In this document: one piece after another, positions 1 through 12,039 of the stretch
Layout of the letters: each line of letters begins with the position of its first letter
Position numbering within the stretch: the first letter of the stretch is position 1
Origin: Agaricus subrufescens
Lineage: Eukaryota > Basidiomycota > Agaricomycetes > Agaricales > Agaricaceae
Length of the DNA stretch: 64,000 bases
Reading direction: 5' to 3'
Assembly (NCBI GenBank): GCA_029945375.1
Contig: CM057058.1
Span: 1,302,001-1,366,000, forward strand
Made by a program: the position numbers and the translations under genes
Notes under the pieces: model-generated
What the model saw: the letters and a program-made list of their open reading frames with translations, nothing else
Databases searched by the model: none
Told to the model about the DNA's origin: nothing

Positions 1-2602
1 TATCTTCCGCCGAGCCTGCTGTACTGTCAATGTCAGCTTCGTGATACCAATTTCTAGAGTATCAATTAAATTATGTTGTACTTGTCGACCAGGAATAAAT
101 TCGTTGCCTTGGCCTTTTTCTATATAATGCCGGAGCCTGTCAAAGGTTAGCTTCATTTTTGGTGGCAAATGTCAGCTAGTTTTATGAGTGAGATGAAACA
201 TATGTTCAAATTGTTGTTGAAAATCTTTGTAGACTTCAATTAATGGAGAGGCTTGGATCATTCGATCCACAGTATGATTTGATCCCAGCCCACCAAAAAC
301 TCTTTTGATATAAAGGTTGTTGTGCTCGATAACCCAATCGATGCCCTGGAAATGACCTTTTTTCCCCATAGGGTTCACAAGGGAATTTTTTCTGATGGTG
401 TCTCTGAAAATCTTTGGTGAGTAAAATCACACGATTATTTCTTGAACTTACACTAATGGCTTTGGGAGTTTCACATATACATTCTCCAAATAATGATAGA
501 CTTCATTTGCATACTTGACTTTTCCACAGCCCATAAAGTAGAACATCCATTCAGAGAGACATGAATTGAAGTGGCCAATATCACTGTGATTCATGGTGTA
601 GTTTGTTTCCTCATACAAGAGGAAATCCTTATAGTAAGCTCTTGTTACCTTGAAAGCTTTGTCCTCCTGATCTTCTTGTTTTGCAAAATATGCAGACATT
701 TTGGGTGATGCAATAAATTTGATAGCAAAATGATCAGCAATGTTGCAAATCTCTTCCCAGCGGGGGTTAGAATCTGCCCATTCTTGTAAGGAAGAATATT
801 CTGGATGACGGGTGCTCACTGCAACACACCAAGCATCCAGTCGGAGGACAATACCAATGTGAAGTATAACCTCGTGAAGTTGGCAGAATGTGGGATTACT
901 GGTGATTTTGTTTTTCTCCAACAGCCTAATCTGCACTATATATTTCATCAGGCTTGTTGGGTCTTTTTGAGACTCCAAGGGCATGATATGACGACGCCAA
1001 ATGGCATCCGCACATGCCATCCGTGCATGGAACCACCCAGGACAAAAGAGTTGCGATTGAAACCTTTGTCCAGGTGTAACATCATGAATCCGAGAATCTT
1101 GAAGACTATGGATATGTTGTCCTGTTAAGAGATTACTGAATACAGGGATGACAGTGTTTCCGGGATTCGTAGGAGGGTGTTGGGAGCCTTGTGCCATATT
1201 ATGATCAGTCGAAGGCTCTCCTACATTTGACTGCTCGAAAAACTCCTCCATCACTGTAGGTTTGGTAGCGGGCTTATTGGGACCAGTTCTTGATGCTCAA
1301 AGAGGGACTTGTTTTGTTTTTGTGAGTGGTATACACTCGATTTCTCCTGGTTCTCCAACTTTATCTTGGAATACAGCAAATGCAGGGGGACCATAGGCAA
1401 CAAGATCAGCTATGAATTTCCAACGATTAAACTGATCTTGAATTGACATTTTTTTGTCATCAAGCTCGTTATATTTCGGGGGAATATGAGTCATTAATTC
1501 AACAATTGTTGATGGAAGAGGAGGATTGAGAGCAAGATCACGCAGAACATGTGAGTAGTCAAGGTCTTCTCGAGTGGTCATAGGATGGAGCAGAAACATT
1601 GATGCCATTGTCAAATGAACCAATGTATCTTTAGAGGTTGTTTCCACTGTCGAAGTAGCATGGGCAAGATCTATGTCCAGATTATCATAGGCATACGACA
1701 TCAATAAAGTTGATCCAAGATGTTACATTTCATGGTAGGCCTCCTTTGATAAATTTGACATTGTGTGAGTGATGGTGGCTACAGAAACTGAGATGCTGAA
1801 ATGGGAAAGAAAGTTTTGTGTTTGTTCAGAGGTGTTGCATGACTGAAGAAAAATGCCAATGAGAGATTGTAGCAAATTACATCTTTGATTAGTGGCCTGC
1901 ATCATGATGCTGATGCACATCACTTGTTTCTAATTTGAATATCATTAGTCTTTGGTTTAATTCTGGGGGTGAAAAAACACTGACAATGCATAACAGGGAC
2001 AATTGGTGGTTAACCAATTGCTCCTCAACATCTTCAGGCTCATCATTGTCATCACCCACAAGTTGTGAGAGTTGCTGCTCATCTTCATCATCTTCATGCA
2101 GATCAACTCTTTTCTTCTGTTTTTGCAAGCCCTTGTTGTTTTTCTGCTCTTTTTCTCAACGCTCTCATTTTTTTTCTCGTATACAAGTAATGGCAGGATT
2201 GGCCTCAAGAAGTTTGCCAACCAATTCCCAGACGTCAGGTGCATGAGCTTGTACACCTTGTGAAATATTCTAAATTGTGCAATTTCTAATTTTTTTGGCA
2301 GTCATTGATCCCGCATTCATATGGAAACCATTTTTGGGTTTGGAGAGGCCATGTAACTGTGTGGTCAAGATACCAGTATACTCCTGCTTCACCCATCCTA
2401 TAACAGCCTTGCGAGTTCGCTCATGATGAAGTAGCCATCCCAACAAACAAGGTAGGTCTTCAACAAAGTTGCTGATGTATTTGGAATTTTTGGTTTGAGG
2501 TTCAACAAATGAATGATGGATGAAATTTTCAAGGGGTATATGATTGGTGTCAAGACTATGAACAACCTCATAGAATGCAAGTGGTTGGGGAGGGGACATC
2601 AT
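1..2602 (-). pseudogene. DUF6589-type protein gene, degenerate, runs off the left edge
   Basis: Family of unknown function common in basidiomycete repeats (DUF6589), probably transposon-linked; no reaction is known to me. Reading leftwards from about 2602, the pieces follow family order: an N-terminal block, an acidic linker near 1,990-2,130, a block with MQATNQRCNLLQSLIG (1,723-1,923), the YDNLDID and LTKTKQVPL segments (1,297-1,704), a block ending LPKPLV (448-1,254), and a C-terminal block with GIDWVIEHNNLYIK (172-378). A short intron probably lies near 380-450. It is broken: an in-frame TAG at 2270-2272, an in-frame TGA at 1297-1299 with coding sequence continuing in the same frame, and frame changes around the A-rich stretch near 2,130-2,180. 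The 3' end lies outside the window. Family assignment is from remembered conservation patterns; pseudogene status is seen directly. Confidence 0.72.
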
Positions 2603-3535
2603 GGAGTGTCACTTGAAAATAAATTTACCCTCTACCCCTTTGAAACCATTGTTTACACCTGTATGGTGTGGAACGCATCAACAACTGGCTTTGTAAGTGT
2701 AGGCTAAACAATGTAGTCCTTATTTGGACTCTGTTATGGTCACACACTTTATATGATTATATAATTCAAAAATACAATATCTTTATCATTTTGTCTCGTG
2801 CAGGAAAAGTCTTCAGTAATGCCCGTTTGACCTTTAATGCCAGCCACTCACAAGTGAGCACACCTCTTTATGCAGTGTTTGGCCCTGTTTTGCCAAATGT
2901 GTGAACTTGTCGAGTTGGCTGGGTAGGAGCCTGGATTTAGCCAATCACCATCCTTTACTACAACTACCATCATCCCAAACAGCTGCTTTTGTTTTTCCCC
3001 ACATAGTACTCTCACAGAGGAGCATACACTCAAGACGGCTCACAAAGTTCAAGGTGACCTTGAGTTCTGAGCCTTGAGTCATTGCAGGGATGAAATTCAA
3101 TAGTAAACGACTACTCTTGACCTTTTGACTTGCCTCTGCAACATATGACAAGGGCATTCGCCATTCATTTTAGCAGCTAGGGAATGGAGGAGAAGGAAGA
3201 GGAAATATTTTGTTTCTATCCAGTTAGGACATCAGGTACAAATTTTCATTTCATTTTTTTTCGTCGTTGGTGGCTTTTTGCTATTCAGCTCTCTCTGCTA
3301 TATAAAGAGCTTTGCTGTAATAGGATATCATTGAATAATCACCCCATTTCCTTCCTCAGTGTTTGATCAAGTATCCATTGCTATCTCGAGATCTCCAACC
3401 ATTGTCTCAGAACCCACTCTCCCAGTCTTGTGTCTCTGTTTCTCTGTGACTCTTTACCATCTCACTTCCTGCTGTCCCTTGCTCTTGTGGTCTCGGTGTG
3501 CTTAAAACTTCTCATCTGGTTTCGGAGCCTCACGG
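2603..3535. other. Intergenic stretch without recognised gene
   Basis: Only short ORFs without family resemblance are present. The part from about 3,180 to 3,480 is pyrimidine-rich on the plus strand. I see no repeat copy elsewhere in the window. Confidence 0.4.
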
Positions 3536-4919
3536 TGAAGAGACTAGATCGGTGTAAATGTGGAAAATAAAATATAAAAAATATAAAATTGAATGCAAAT
3601 GCAACCCTTTGAATTACACCGCGTCTCGAGTGCGGTTTGTGGGGAGAATAAATCAGAAAGAAAGTGAAAGTAAGCGTCTCGATTAAGTATTAAATGAAAA
3701 TAGGGGTAGAATAGAAATGTGAAACAAGTCTCGACTGAATAGAAACCTCTTCCAGACCTATGCCGTTTCGATTAGAACCTTTGCGACGAGTGGCTAAGCT
3801 CGCAACGACTGTCCTCAATAGGATGGGTTAGACACCTATCTAGGAGGGGTAGCGAGTCCACCCTAGTGATGCCTCAACAAACTCGGAGAGCCTTGACCTG
3901 CCTTCACACTTTGAGACAGACTGCAAGACAAGTCAAGCTAGCACTGAATGCTATTGCGATCCTATTAGACCAGTGAAGATACTCTCTTGAGCAGAACACA
4001 AGTCCTTCCAAGTTGAGAAAGAATTTTAAGAAATGCTTAGAACACTGCAAAGTTTAACCAAACTCGATTTCACTCGCACAGCGCTTGGGCAAAGATTCAA
4101 TGCCAAACCTCATCCTCGACTGGCGACTATATACAATACACAATAAAAAAAAACTGAGACAAAATAAACAAATATGAAACAGATAACCAAGTCTGTATCC
4201 AGCACTAAATGGGTATAGTCTCCTTGACTCATCTTTCTCCACCAATCAACAGTCTCGACTATTCAGTCTCCTTGACCGAACATTGCACTTGTCTAATCTC
4301 CCGCCCCTCATTGGCTAACAAGCTTCCAACCCTAAACCCTAGTCTAGAAACTCTCGAGGCACATCCCCCACTGATTATCCTGTCGATAAGATGTCCTCGA
4401 TTAGACTACGCTTCTATCTCGCCTTTAGTTGCTTTGAGATTATCACTATTTCTGCCTGATCCAGAGTCTTGACCAACAATTCCAACAGTCTCGCTTCAGG
4501 TTAATTCAGTCTCAACATGTGTAAGTTGTCTACTTCCTAGCCCTTTCCTTATTAGGCAGGTAGTAGTTATAGATTCAGTTTAGCATAAGGTCCGCTGAAG
4601 GAACCACGTTCCGCTAAGTCCTCGAGCCATCCCATAGCCAGTCTCAATGATAATTCCCAATAAAGTCTCCCTAGACTCAGCCTCGAGACTTCCGTTTTAA
4701 AGGCCTCGAACACGATTATATTTCCCCTAGCAGTACAGTTTTCCTGCTAGGAATTGCAGATGCAATCTCGACTGTCCCCTAGGTCAACCTCTCTTCACAC
4801 ATGTCCTCAACTGAGATTATCTCTAACTGGGTGATCGATTGTTCATTCTTGAACTTAATACGTACACCTAACCACATTAAATGTATATTTTCACACATAA
4901 AATGGCTGGGGCTGTAACA
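3536..4919 (-). mobile_element. Solo-LTR-like dispersed repeat, copy 1
   Basis: A 1,384-bp block that recurs at 23,119-24,194. Read on the minus strand it starts TGTTACAGCCCC and ends GTCTCTTCA, the TG...CA form of retrotransposon LTRs. No coding capacity is seen. It abuts a KDZ transposase relic at its right edge, exactly after the CPAC motif of that gene, so it probably inserted there. A target-site duplication was not found for this copy (flanks differ), so a later deletion on the left side is likely. Copy 1 keeps many CG dinucleotides that are TG or CA in copy 2. LTR identity is an inference; the repeat relationship is seen directly. Confidence 0.6.
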
Positions 4920-6249
4920 GCAGACAAGCAGGACATTCAAGAGCGAGTTCACCACTAGACGTAGCTCGTACACCTTCTGGATCATGTGCACGACCTGCCT
5001 GCTTCAATGACTTAAGATGGCGCCAAACACAGAACACATGCTGAAACTCTTTGTATCGGTGCTTGGAGAGACAAGAGTTAGACAAAGGTTATTCTAATAG
5101 TCCAGCATATCGAGAACATACCACGGGCTTCCCAAGCATTAAGTTGTCACTTCAAAAGGTCAACAAATGATAATAATCATATAACATTGTTTTTCCTTGT
5201 AAGGTCAGCTGATGAAATGCATTCAAGACATTGAAGGTGAATGCTGTGCGAGGTCACTCAGAAGAAGCCGGGAACCATCCTGCCTGCAGTAGCTGAACAC
5301 AAGGAGGGATACCAAGTGACTTCGTGCAGCCACAGAAGTCTACGTTGACTGGCGAAAATCCATTTGAGTCGAAGATCACAAAGTTGGATGGCCCTGGGTG
5401 TGGGTCAGGACAGGGAGAACCAGCATGACCCAACTGGCAGCAAAGTCCCACATCATGCAGACTAGTACCAACGAAAAAGGCTCCTGTCCATTTCTACGCT
5501 GGTGTTAGTATGTTGTTTGGCATAGAAAAGTAGCATTAAATACATTTATACAATGCAGCGGGTTGTGCTGATGGCCTTTCAGAAGGCAGTCTCTACACAT
5601 CATGCTAGAGACACCTTGAAAACAATCCATGCATTGGAAAAGACTGCCTGTCACATCACTTGAGGAGCAGAAGGAACATGTGGTGCACCCACTGGAGTCA
5701 TGGGGTACCATGGGGCCTTCAAGGCGCAAAAGTTTGTCGAGGAAGGAATCTTGGTATGCTAACCATTCTTGGAGTCTTGTCTAAGTGATATCGTGCCATG
5801 GTAAGAACATAAGAACAAAAAGACTAGTATAGCACTCACAGTCGTTGTGTTTTTCTTTCTCTTAGGCTTGGTTGTTGCGTCAAAGTTGTCGGTCGCAAAT
5901 TCAGAGTCAAGGTCTGGATCCAAGGAAGTCTGATATCGCTCACCGTCAGTGACATTTTTCTGTGTTTACTGCCACTTGTACTCACCAGTCCGATCACCTC
6001 TCCATCTTCCACCGGTGCTGACAATGTAGATTCCAGGTTCTCCACGAGTTCCTGTCTCATCTTACGTGACCTATAGGTACCTGTACTGCTCTTGATGCGA
6101 ACAGAAGTAACACGTCCATAATCACAACCTTTATGATCAACCTTCTTGGCAGGCCTTCTGTCATCCTCCAGACCTACAGAACCTGGAGAGGACAGGCGCT
6201 TGGGTTGTTCTGAGCTTGACACGTATCTAGAAATTGACAGCGCATTCAC
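4920..6249 (-). pseudogene. KDZ transposase with CxC2 cysteine cluster, N-terminal relic
   Basis: KDZ (Kyakuja-Dileera-Zisupton) transposases move DNA transposons in fungi; many carry an N-terminal cysteine cluster. Minus-strand pieces in order: an N-terminal basic/serine-rich part (about 6249-5836), a cysteine block with CSFCSSS, CMDCF and CRDC spacing (5729-5505), LGLCCQLGH...PCP with FCGCTKSLG (5451-5254), and RYKEFQHVFCVWRHLKSLKQ followed by ECPAC (about 5085-4920). These are the usual CxC2 and linker signatures. The whole catalytic half is missing: the gene stops at the junction with the LTR-like repeat at 4919, and nothing KDZ-like is seen beyond it near 3,535. Introns probably separate the pieces; the true start codon is uncertain. 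Not functional as seen. Confidence 0.72.
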
Positions 6250-8964
6250 TGCATGTCAGTGACTTTGAAAGAAAAAAGCAACATGGATAACTCAACACTA
6301 TAGGGGAATATCGAAAAGTAAGACGCGAACTTAATGCAAGGAATATCAATGACTTTGGGGTTGGAGTCGCATCGGAATGTGCTGTTAACAGTTGGAGTGA
6401 GTAGGAACTGGAAAATCATCTGACTTTGAGATGTAGGGGATGGGGAGAAATGAAAATGTTGATAATTGGGCCTTAGAGAAAGTTGTGCTCATCACACTCC
6501 ACATAAACCTCATCCGATGTTCTGATGATCCTCACTTGACAATGCTAGGGCATAGAAACTGCCATTGTTAAAGGGCGGCCTGCGCAGACTCACTAACTTT
6601 GCATTCAGGCTATCGATAACACCAGCAAGTGGGCCTTGAAGGCTCTCGCCAACTTGTTTAACTCTTGCACATTTCTGCTCTCACTGTTAATCTGGTGCTT
6701 GAGGGCGGTCTACACAATCTCAGTAACTGCGCAGGCCAATAGACAGGCCAACTTTGTGTTCAGGCCATCAATAACGCTGGGGAGAAGGCCTCGAAGGCTC
6801 CCAGCAACTTGTTTAAGGTGGCCACAATTCTGTGTCAACTTTTGCGTAGCACGACAGCTCCCAGCATGTACCTAGTGTTTGAGGGTGGCCTACACAACCC
6901 CAGTAATTGTCAGAGTGGTATTTGAGGGCTGCTTGTGCAGTATGCAGTCTCGTAAACCTTCGTAAACTTTTGCACAAAATGGTGTATACAAGGACCGACG
7001 TTCCACGTAACAAAGGTGGCTGATAAAATGTATAGTTTATGAATCGGAGATTAAAGTGAGCAAGCGGAAGAATTGTCTGGGTTTTAAATTTGAAAGGGAG
7101 CAAATGGTTCAGCCGAGACTCAAACAGGTATCACGTGCTTACCTCACATGGCCAAGATGTCTGCTCGTTGCTGATGGCATTTAATTGTTGTGTAAGTCAT
7201 TCCAATCCTTCATTGAATTGCTGTACAGTCAGGTGAACAAATCGAGTTATCTTGCCCATACCTTGGCTATTTCACAAGATCTTTGGAAGACTAATGCACC
7301 CAAAGGCGCATGGTAGCTAACTTGCATGCCAGATTCAATGAGTCCCTAAATAAAAAATACATTTACAAGAGCCCTACAATTGTAAACTGTATGTAGCAAT
7401 TGTGTATTGCTCTCTGCTTAGGCCCTGGCGCATACAATTAGCTATGCTATCAATACATAAACTCTATTCATTGGAATATATACTAACTCAACAACACGCT
7501 GTGCATGTGTGTTTTGTTGCAATGAGGTGTCTAAGACATTTGTCGTATAAAGCCAATTTTTTTCTTACAAATGTGGACACCATAGCATTTATCTAGCCAC
7601 CAATATAGTATGCCATGGCACAGAGGCAGTTTGAACATCATGTAAGTCCAGTGAGACAAGAAAACAGCGCTTAGACATTGAGACTCTATGCATGGGAATA
7701 TACTGATTGGGCAGGATCAAGCCCGAAAAGGGATTAGATGGGAGCGCCGCAGTGAGCAAATTGTGCTTGTCATTGTCACACGCAACAATCAACTGCCATC
7801 AATGCTGAGTGGGTATCTCAGCTGTGCAGCGCATGTGTGTGACATCGGCTCATTCTCGGGTAATTAAATTCATTCCTTTGCAAATATTCAATGCCCAACT
7901 GATAAACTGACCATTTCTTCAGCCACCTTAGGATTACTTCATCATTATTGACACTGATCAGTGATATATGTGGGAGACAAGGTCACGTGAACTTGCAAAT
8001 GCATCGGATTTGGCAAAGTGTAGATATTGGTCATCAGGGACCATTGTTCGGCATATCAATTCTGAATTCTCAATCCCCACCTGATGAACTGCCTATTTCT
8101 TCAGCCACCTGACAATTACTTATGATTGTCGTGACCTGTAGTCCAAGTCATGTGATTGTAGCGATGTATTGACATTTTGACACAAGTGTAGATATGTTAT
8201 GAAGGACTGTTACCGAGCCGATACGGATGCTCCTCCTCCAGTCATTTTAGCTGACAAGGAAAGCTGAGTTACAAATCAAGGGGAAGATGCACTGGACAAC
8301 GCACCTGTTCTCGTGGCTTGTCATTTCTCTCCACCAGCGATCCCATGTTGAGCTTTCACAGCAGTCCCGCTTGTGCTATTGGTCGCCAGAACGCGAGTCA
8401 ACCAGTTGAACGAGACAGAGATGGGTGTACCTACAGCCAGGAGGTTGAAATGTGTCATTGGAGGCCTCAAATCCATCGTGCTTGTGTCCTTGATAGCGAG
8501 AATGTAGGCGTTGGTGAGGGAGTTGGACAGATCTTGCACAACGTCGGTGATACTCTCTGACACTGCCTCATTACCATCAGTGATGACTGGAATGCAAAAG
8601 TTGGCAAGAGGGCCACGTACACACACCAGGCTATGAGCATAAGCTGAAAATCTTATTGATTTGACACGAGACCTGGTGATGCCCTTTTACACAAAGACTT
8701 CAAAGCAAGTTCATGATATTCACAAGGAGGGACAGCGGATTGCTGTTGATGGGAGAGTCTGAATTTTGTGCGTTAGACGCCTTGCCTCCGAGACTGCCAT
8801 GGGCAATGAATCATAAGACAAAAGGAATAAATGCTGGGACTCACCATTGGATACTGAAGCATTGTCTATGCCTCTTATATACAAGAGGGCCACGGGTTAC
8901 CTGTAGATGGAGATACGTACCTAGTCAGTTGTTTTTTCATTCTGCCTAGGGTTTTTCAATAACC
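6250..8964. other. Gene-poor stretch with degenerate duplications
   Basis: No gene recognised. Two internal duplications are visible. First, 6,570-6,960 holds two to three diverged copies of a unit (roughly 130-180 bp) that starts GAGGGCGGTCTACACAA or similar and contains CCAGCAACTTGTTTAA. Second, a segment with TTTCTTCAGCCACCT occurs near 7,913 and again near 8,096. A 101-aa minus-strand ORF at 8,321-8,626 has no family resemblance I recognise. Confidence 0.45.
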
Positions 8965-11900
8965 ATGACACGCGCTCAGTGGATGACACCTGCACAACGC
9001 GCATGGCTTGAAGCATGAAATCCCAGCTGGGTGAAAGCTCAAGCTGACGGCACTACCAGACAATTCAAGACACACCTTGCCACCGAGTTTATCGAGGAAT
9101 TCAACCTCAGCCAATTGAGCAAAGAGGAGCTGCGCATTCACGAAGGTGACACATCAAAGGCATTGACATCCAAATGTGCGGCAATGGCTACAGTAAGGAC
9201 ATCACTAACTCACTGTGTTCTGTCTAACACGCTCCTTCTACAGCGACTGAGTGCGTGGTTTTACAACAACGCCCGGGAATCAGTATCTCGACAGACAATT
9301 GAGCTCGTCAAGAAACCCAAACTGCCTTCAGTCTTCCAGGTTTATCAAAGCCTTTATTGGGAGTCAAAGTTGAAGGCTCTTGTTGAGGCAGCCTACACGG
9401 AGTTCCTCCAATCCAGCGGAGGTGAGAAGATGAAGCTGTCAAAGAAGGAAAGGATGAAAATCTGCAATGACATGGTTCAAGGCAAGTTTGACAAAGAGCC
9501 AGATGAGGTTAAGGAGTGCATCCGTAGTGAGTGCCAAGCTAAAAAAGGCGACGTGAATGAGGATACTGATGAAGAAGCACAACAAAAGTGAGTGTTGACA
9601 CATGTCTCAGAGTTTGAAACTCACCTCGACTAGGAATATCACTTTGCTGGTCAACACTCTGTTGTCTTGTGTCAAAGCTCTGCACAAGAAGACAGGATGG
9701 GTTTTCACCATTCTAGCTGGTGGCCCTGATCATCAAAATGGGATGCTGAGATCGTTGATGTCAGTAAACCTCGTGTTTCATCTGCAAACACTCACTAATG
9801 TTTCCTTGTAGAGTGAATGGTGATGTCGAAGAAACTGAGTTGGATTTTGAGACCTACCTTGGTAAAGAACTGTACCAGGAACAAGCGCAGCGCTGGGACA
9901 AGTTCATCTGCGCAGCATATCGTGAGTAGTAATGACATTCAAGTACATAATAAAGTTCATTGATTTGTCTCAGCTAAATTCTCACGCACCCCCTCTGTCG
10001 TCCCTTCTCTGGCACCAGCACCTGCAAACCCTGCCCCATCCAGTGACGATGATGTCCCAGACAATGCTTGAGACAATGATGTCCAAGACAACGCGCGAGA
10101 TGATGATGCCGAGAGCCACAATCCTTCACTGAAGAAGAAACAGTCCACAACTCGCCATGGCAAGCAGGCAGCACTGCCGCTTTCTGAATATGAGCTCCAG
10201 AGAGAGGCAAACATTGCCCAGATCAAGGGCATCTTTACCTCAATGGGCATTCCATCGATGAAGGACGTGATGGGAAATGAGAAGAGGGAAGTAAAGACTA
10301 CGAAGAGGAAGAAAAAGGCTGAGAAGGGTAAGGGTAAATTGAGGCATGTGTTTGCACTTCACACTCGGGCGCCACTCTCAGCTGATGTTTTCAAGTCCTG
10401 ACGAAGTCCCTTCTGGTTCTGGAGATGAACAACCCACAAAGAGATATAAACTTCAGTGAGTTCTCAGAGCACACATTGTAATTGTTTTGCTGATTTGAAC
10501 CCTTACTATATAGGTCTGCTCCTGATGAGACCACTGCACAGAATGACAGCGGAGGTGGTGCGACAGCCTTGCACCCACCATCTACGGTTACAGGAGGCAA
10601 CATAGCGCCCCCCAACACATCATCTACAACACACATGCTCGCAGAAGGTAGCTCATCACCATCTGCTGCCCAACCTCACCAGAACGACAGTGGAGATGGT
10701 GCGACAGCCTTGCACCCACTATCTACGGTTACAGGAGGCAACACAGTACTCCCTGACATGTCATCTACAACATGCGCCCTCACAGAAGGTAGCTCACCAT
10801 CTGCTGCCCAACCTCAGGATGGCCCAATTGATGGCGCAGCTACTTTACCTAACCTCGATAACGCTACTACAGTACTGTCTAATGACACAGCCAAAGGTAC
10901 ATTGCTTAATCATCCCCCCTCCTGCATTTTTCATATCTTAAATAAGTGTTACTTACAGACGTTGGTGTAACACTGTCACGTGCATCTTCTGTGCTAGTCA
11001 AAGATGGCCCAATCATTGGCACGGCTGCTCTTACACCTCTGTCTGATCATGGTGACACCGGTGGACTATCATCTGAGGACATGGTTCAGGATCACTTGAC
11101 AAGTAACACAGCTGCTCTTATCACTCCTGATCCTGGTGAGGATGTTGGAGTATTGTCCGTGGATGCTGCCCGGCCTCAAGATGATCCAATGGCTACTGAC
11201 CCATCTGAGGATACTACGAAAGGTATGCCCATTGTAAGCTATTACAATATATAATCTAACTTCAAACACAGACCATGTCACTCCTTCACAACATAAAGAT
11301 GATCCAATGAATGGGACAGGTTTGACTGCCCCTGCTTCCATGATTAGTATTCATGGAAAAGGTTAGTTTCTGTTCTAGATTGAATGTTGATATTGACAAC
11401 TCTACTTCAGTTCCTGATGAGCTTCTTAGCTCACTTCCTTCATTTGTACATGGTGCCAAGGACTTTTTTGAGTCTGTGGGTAGTATGTTGCTACTCTGGC
11501 CAACACTTGTAGAGAACTGGGTTCAGTTCAAAGTCATCTGTCCTAGAGGGAAAGTAAGTATCTTTTTTTCAAGCTCTTATTCAGTTATCTAAGAAGTCTA
11601 GAATATCCATTGTGTAGGTCGACCACCTCAAGTTGCAAGCTGGATTAAGAATGCTCGCAAACTTACAGTCATTCTGAAAATCAAGATCAGTGAATATAAG
11701 TTAGCCTTTTGTAAGTGGTGGAAGTTGCTTCAGCCATCTGAACATGTTTCCGAGAATGGCGAGTTGACTCGGGATATTCCTGAGGTCATTGATTGGTCAT
11801 CTCTACGCTGTTCAGGTCCAAATGGCTTTTTTATCATTATTCTAGTATTAGCATGGTGGGCACATTATGCTGAGACACCAATTATGAGGTCAGAGTTGGA

Positions 11901-11970
11901 GGTTATTCTAGATGATGTTAATTGGGTTCTTGTTAGGATTCTCAACTCTTTTCCCAGAGATGAGGAATAG
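8965..11970 (+). pseudogene. Basidiomycete protein of unknown function, one early in-frame stop
   Basis: I recognise the pattern as a lineage-specific agaricomycete family but know no function. The start is the ATG at 8965 (MTRAQWMTPAQRAWLEA), followed by an in-frame TGA at 9016-9018, after which the same frame continues NPSWVKAQADG and on. A first intron runs from about 9,192 to 9,243 (GTAAGG...CTACAG). The middle part (10,569-11,250) is Thr/Ala/Pro-rich and contains two near-copies of a roughly 120-bp segment starting near 10,566 and 10,698. The C-terminal exon (about 11,610-11,970) encodes the most conserved part, with SWIKNARKL and SGPNGFFIIILVLAWW, and ends RDEE-stop at 11,968-11,970. 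If the TGA is real the long product cannot be made from this start. Several short introns are implied but not all were placed. Confidence 0.6.
11353..11592 (+). other. Exon region of the unknown gene, boundaries uncertain
   Basis: Frame with VPDELLSSLPSFVHGAKDFFESVGS and ENWVQFKVICPRG lies between the Thr-rich middle and the conserved C-terminal exon of the 8,965-11,970 gene, and a GTAAGT follows near 11,550. It is probably an internal exon of that gene. Confidence 0.45.
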
Positions 11971-12039
11971 ATTATCTAGCTTTCAATATGTTCAACCTAA
12001 CATCTATCATAAGTAATATAGATGAAATATATGCAAGTG

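Noticed and set aside
3530..4925. Target-site duplication around LTR-like copy 1
   Set aside because: Flanks CACGG and GCAGA do not match in any register; a later rearrangement is more likely.
8321..8626. 101-codon minus-strand ORF as a gene
   Set aside because: No recognisable motif; overlaps another open frame on plus; insufficient support.
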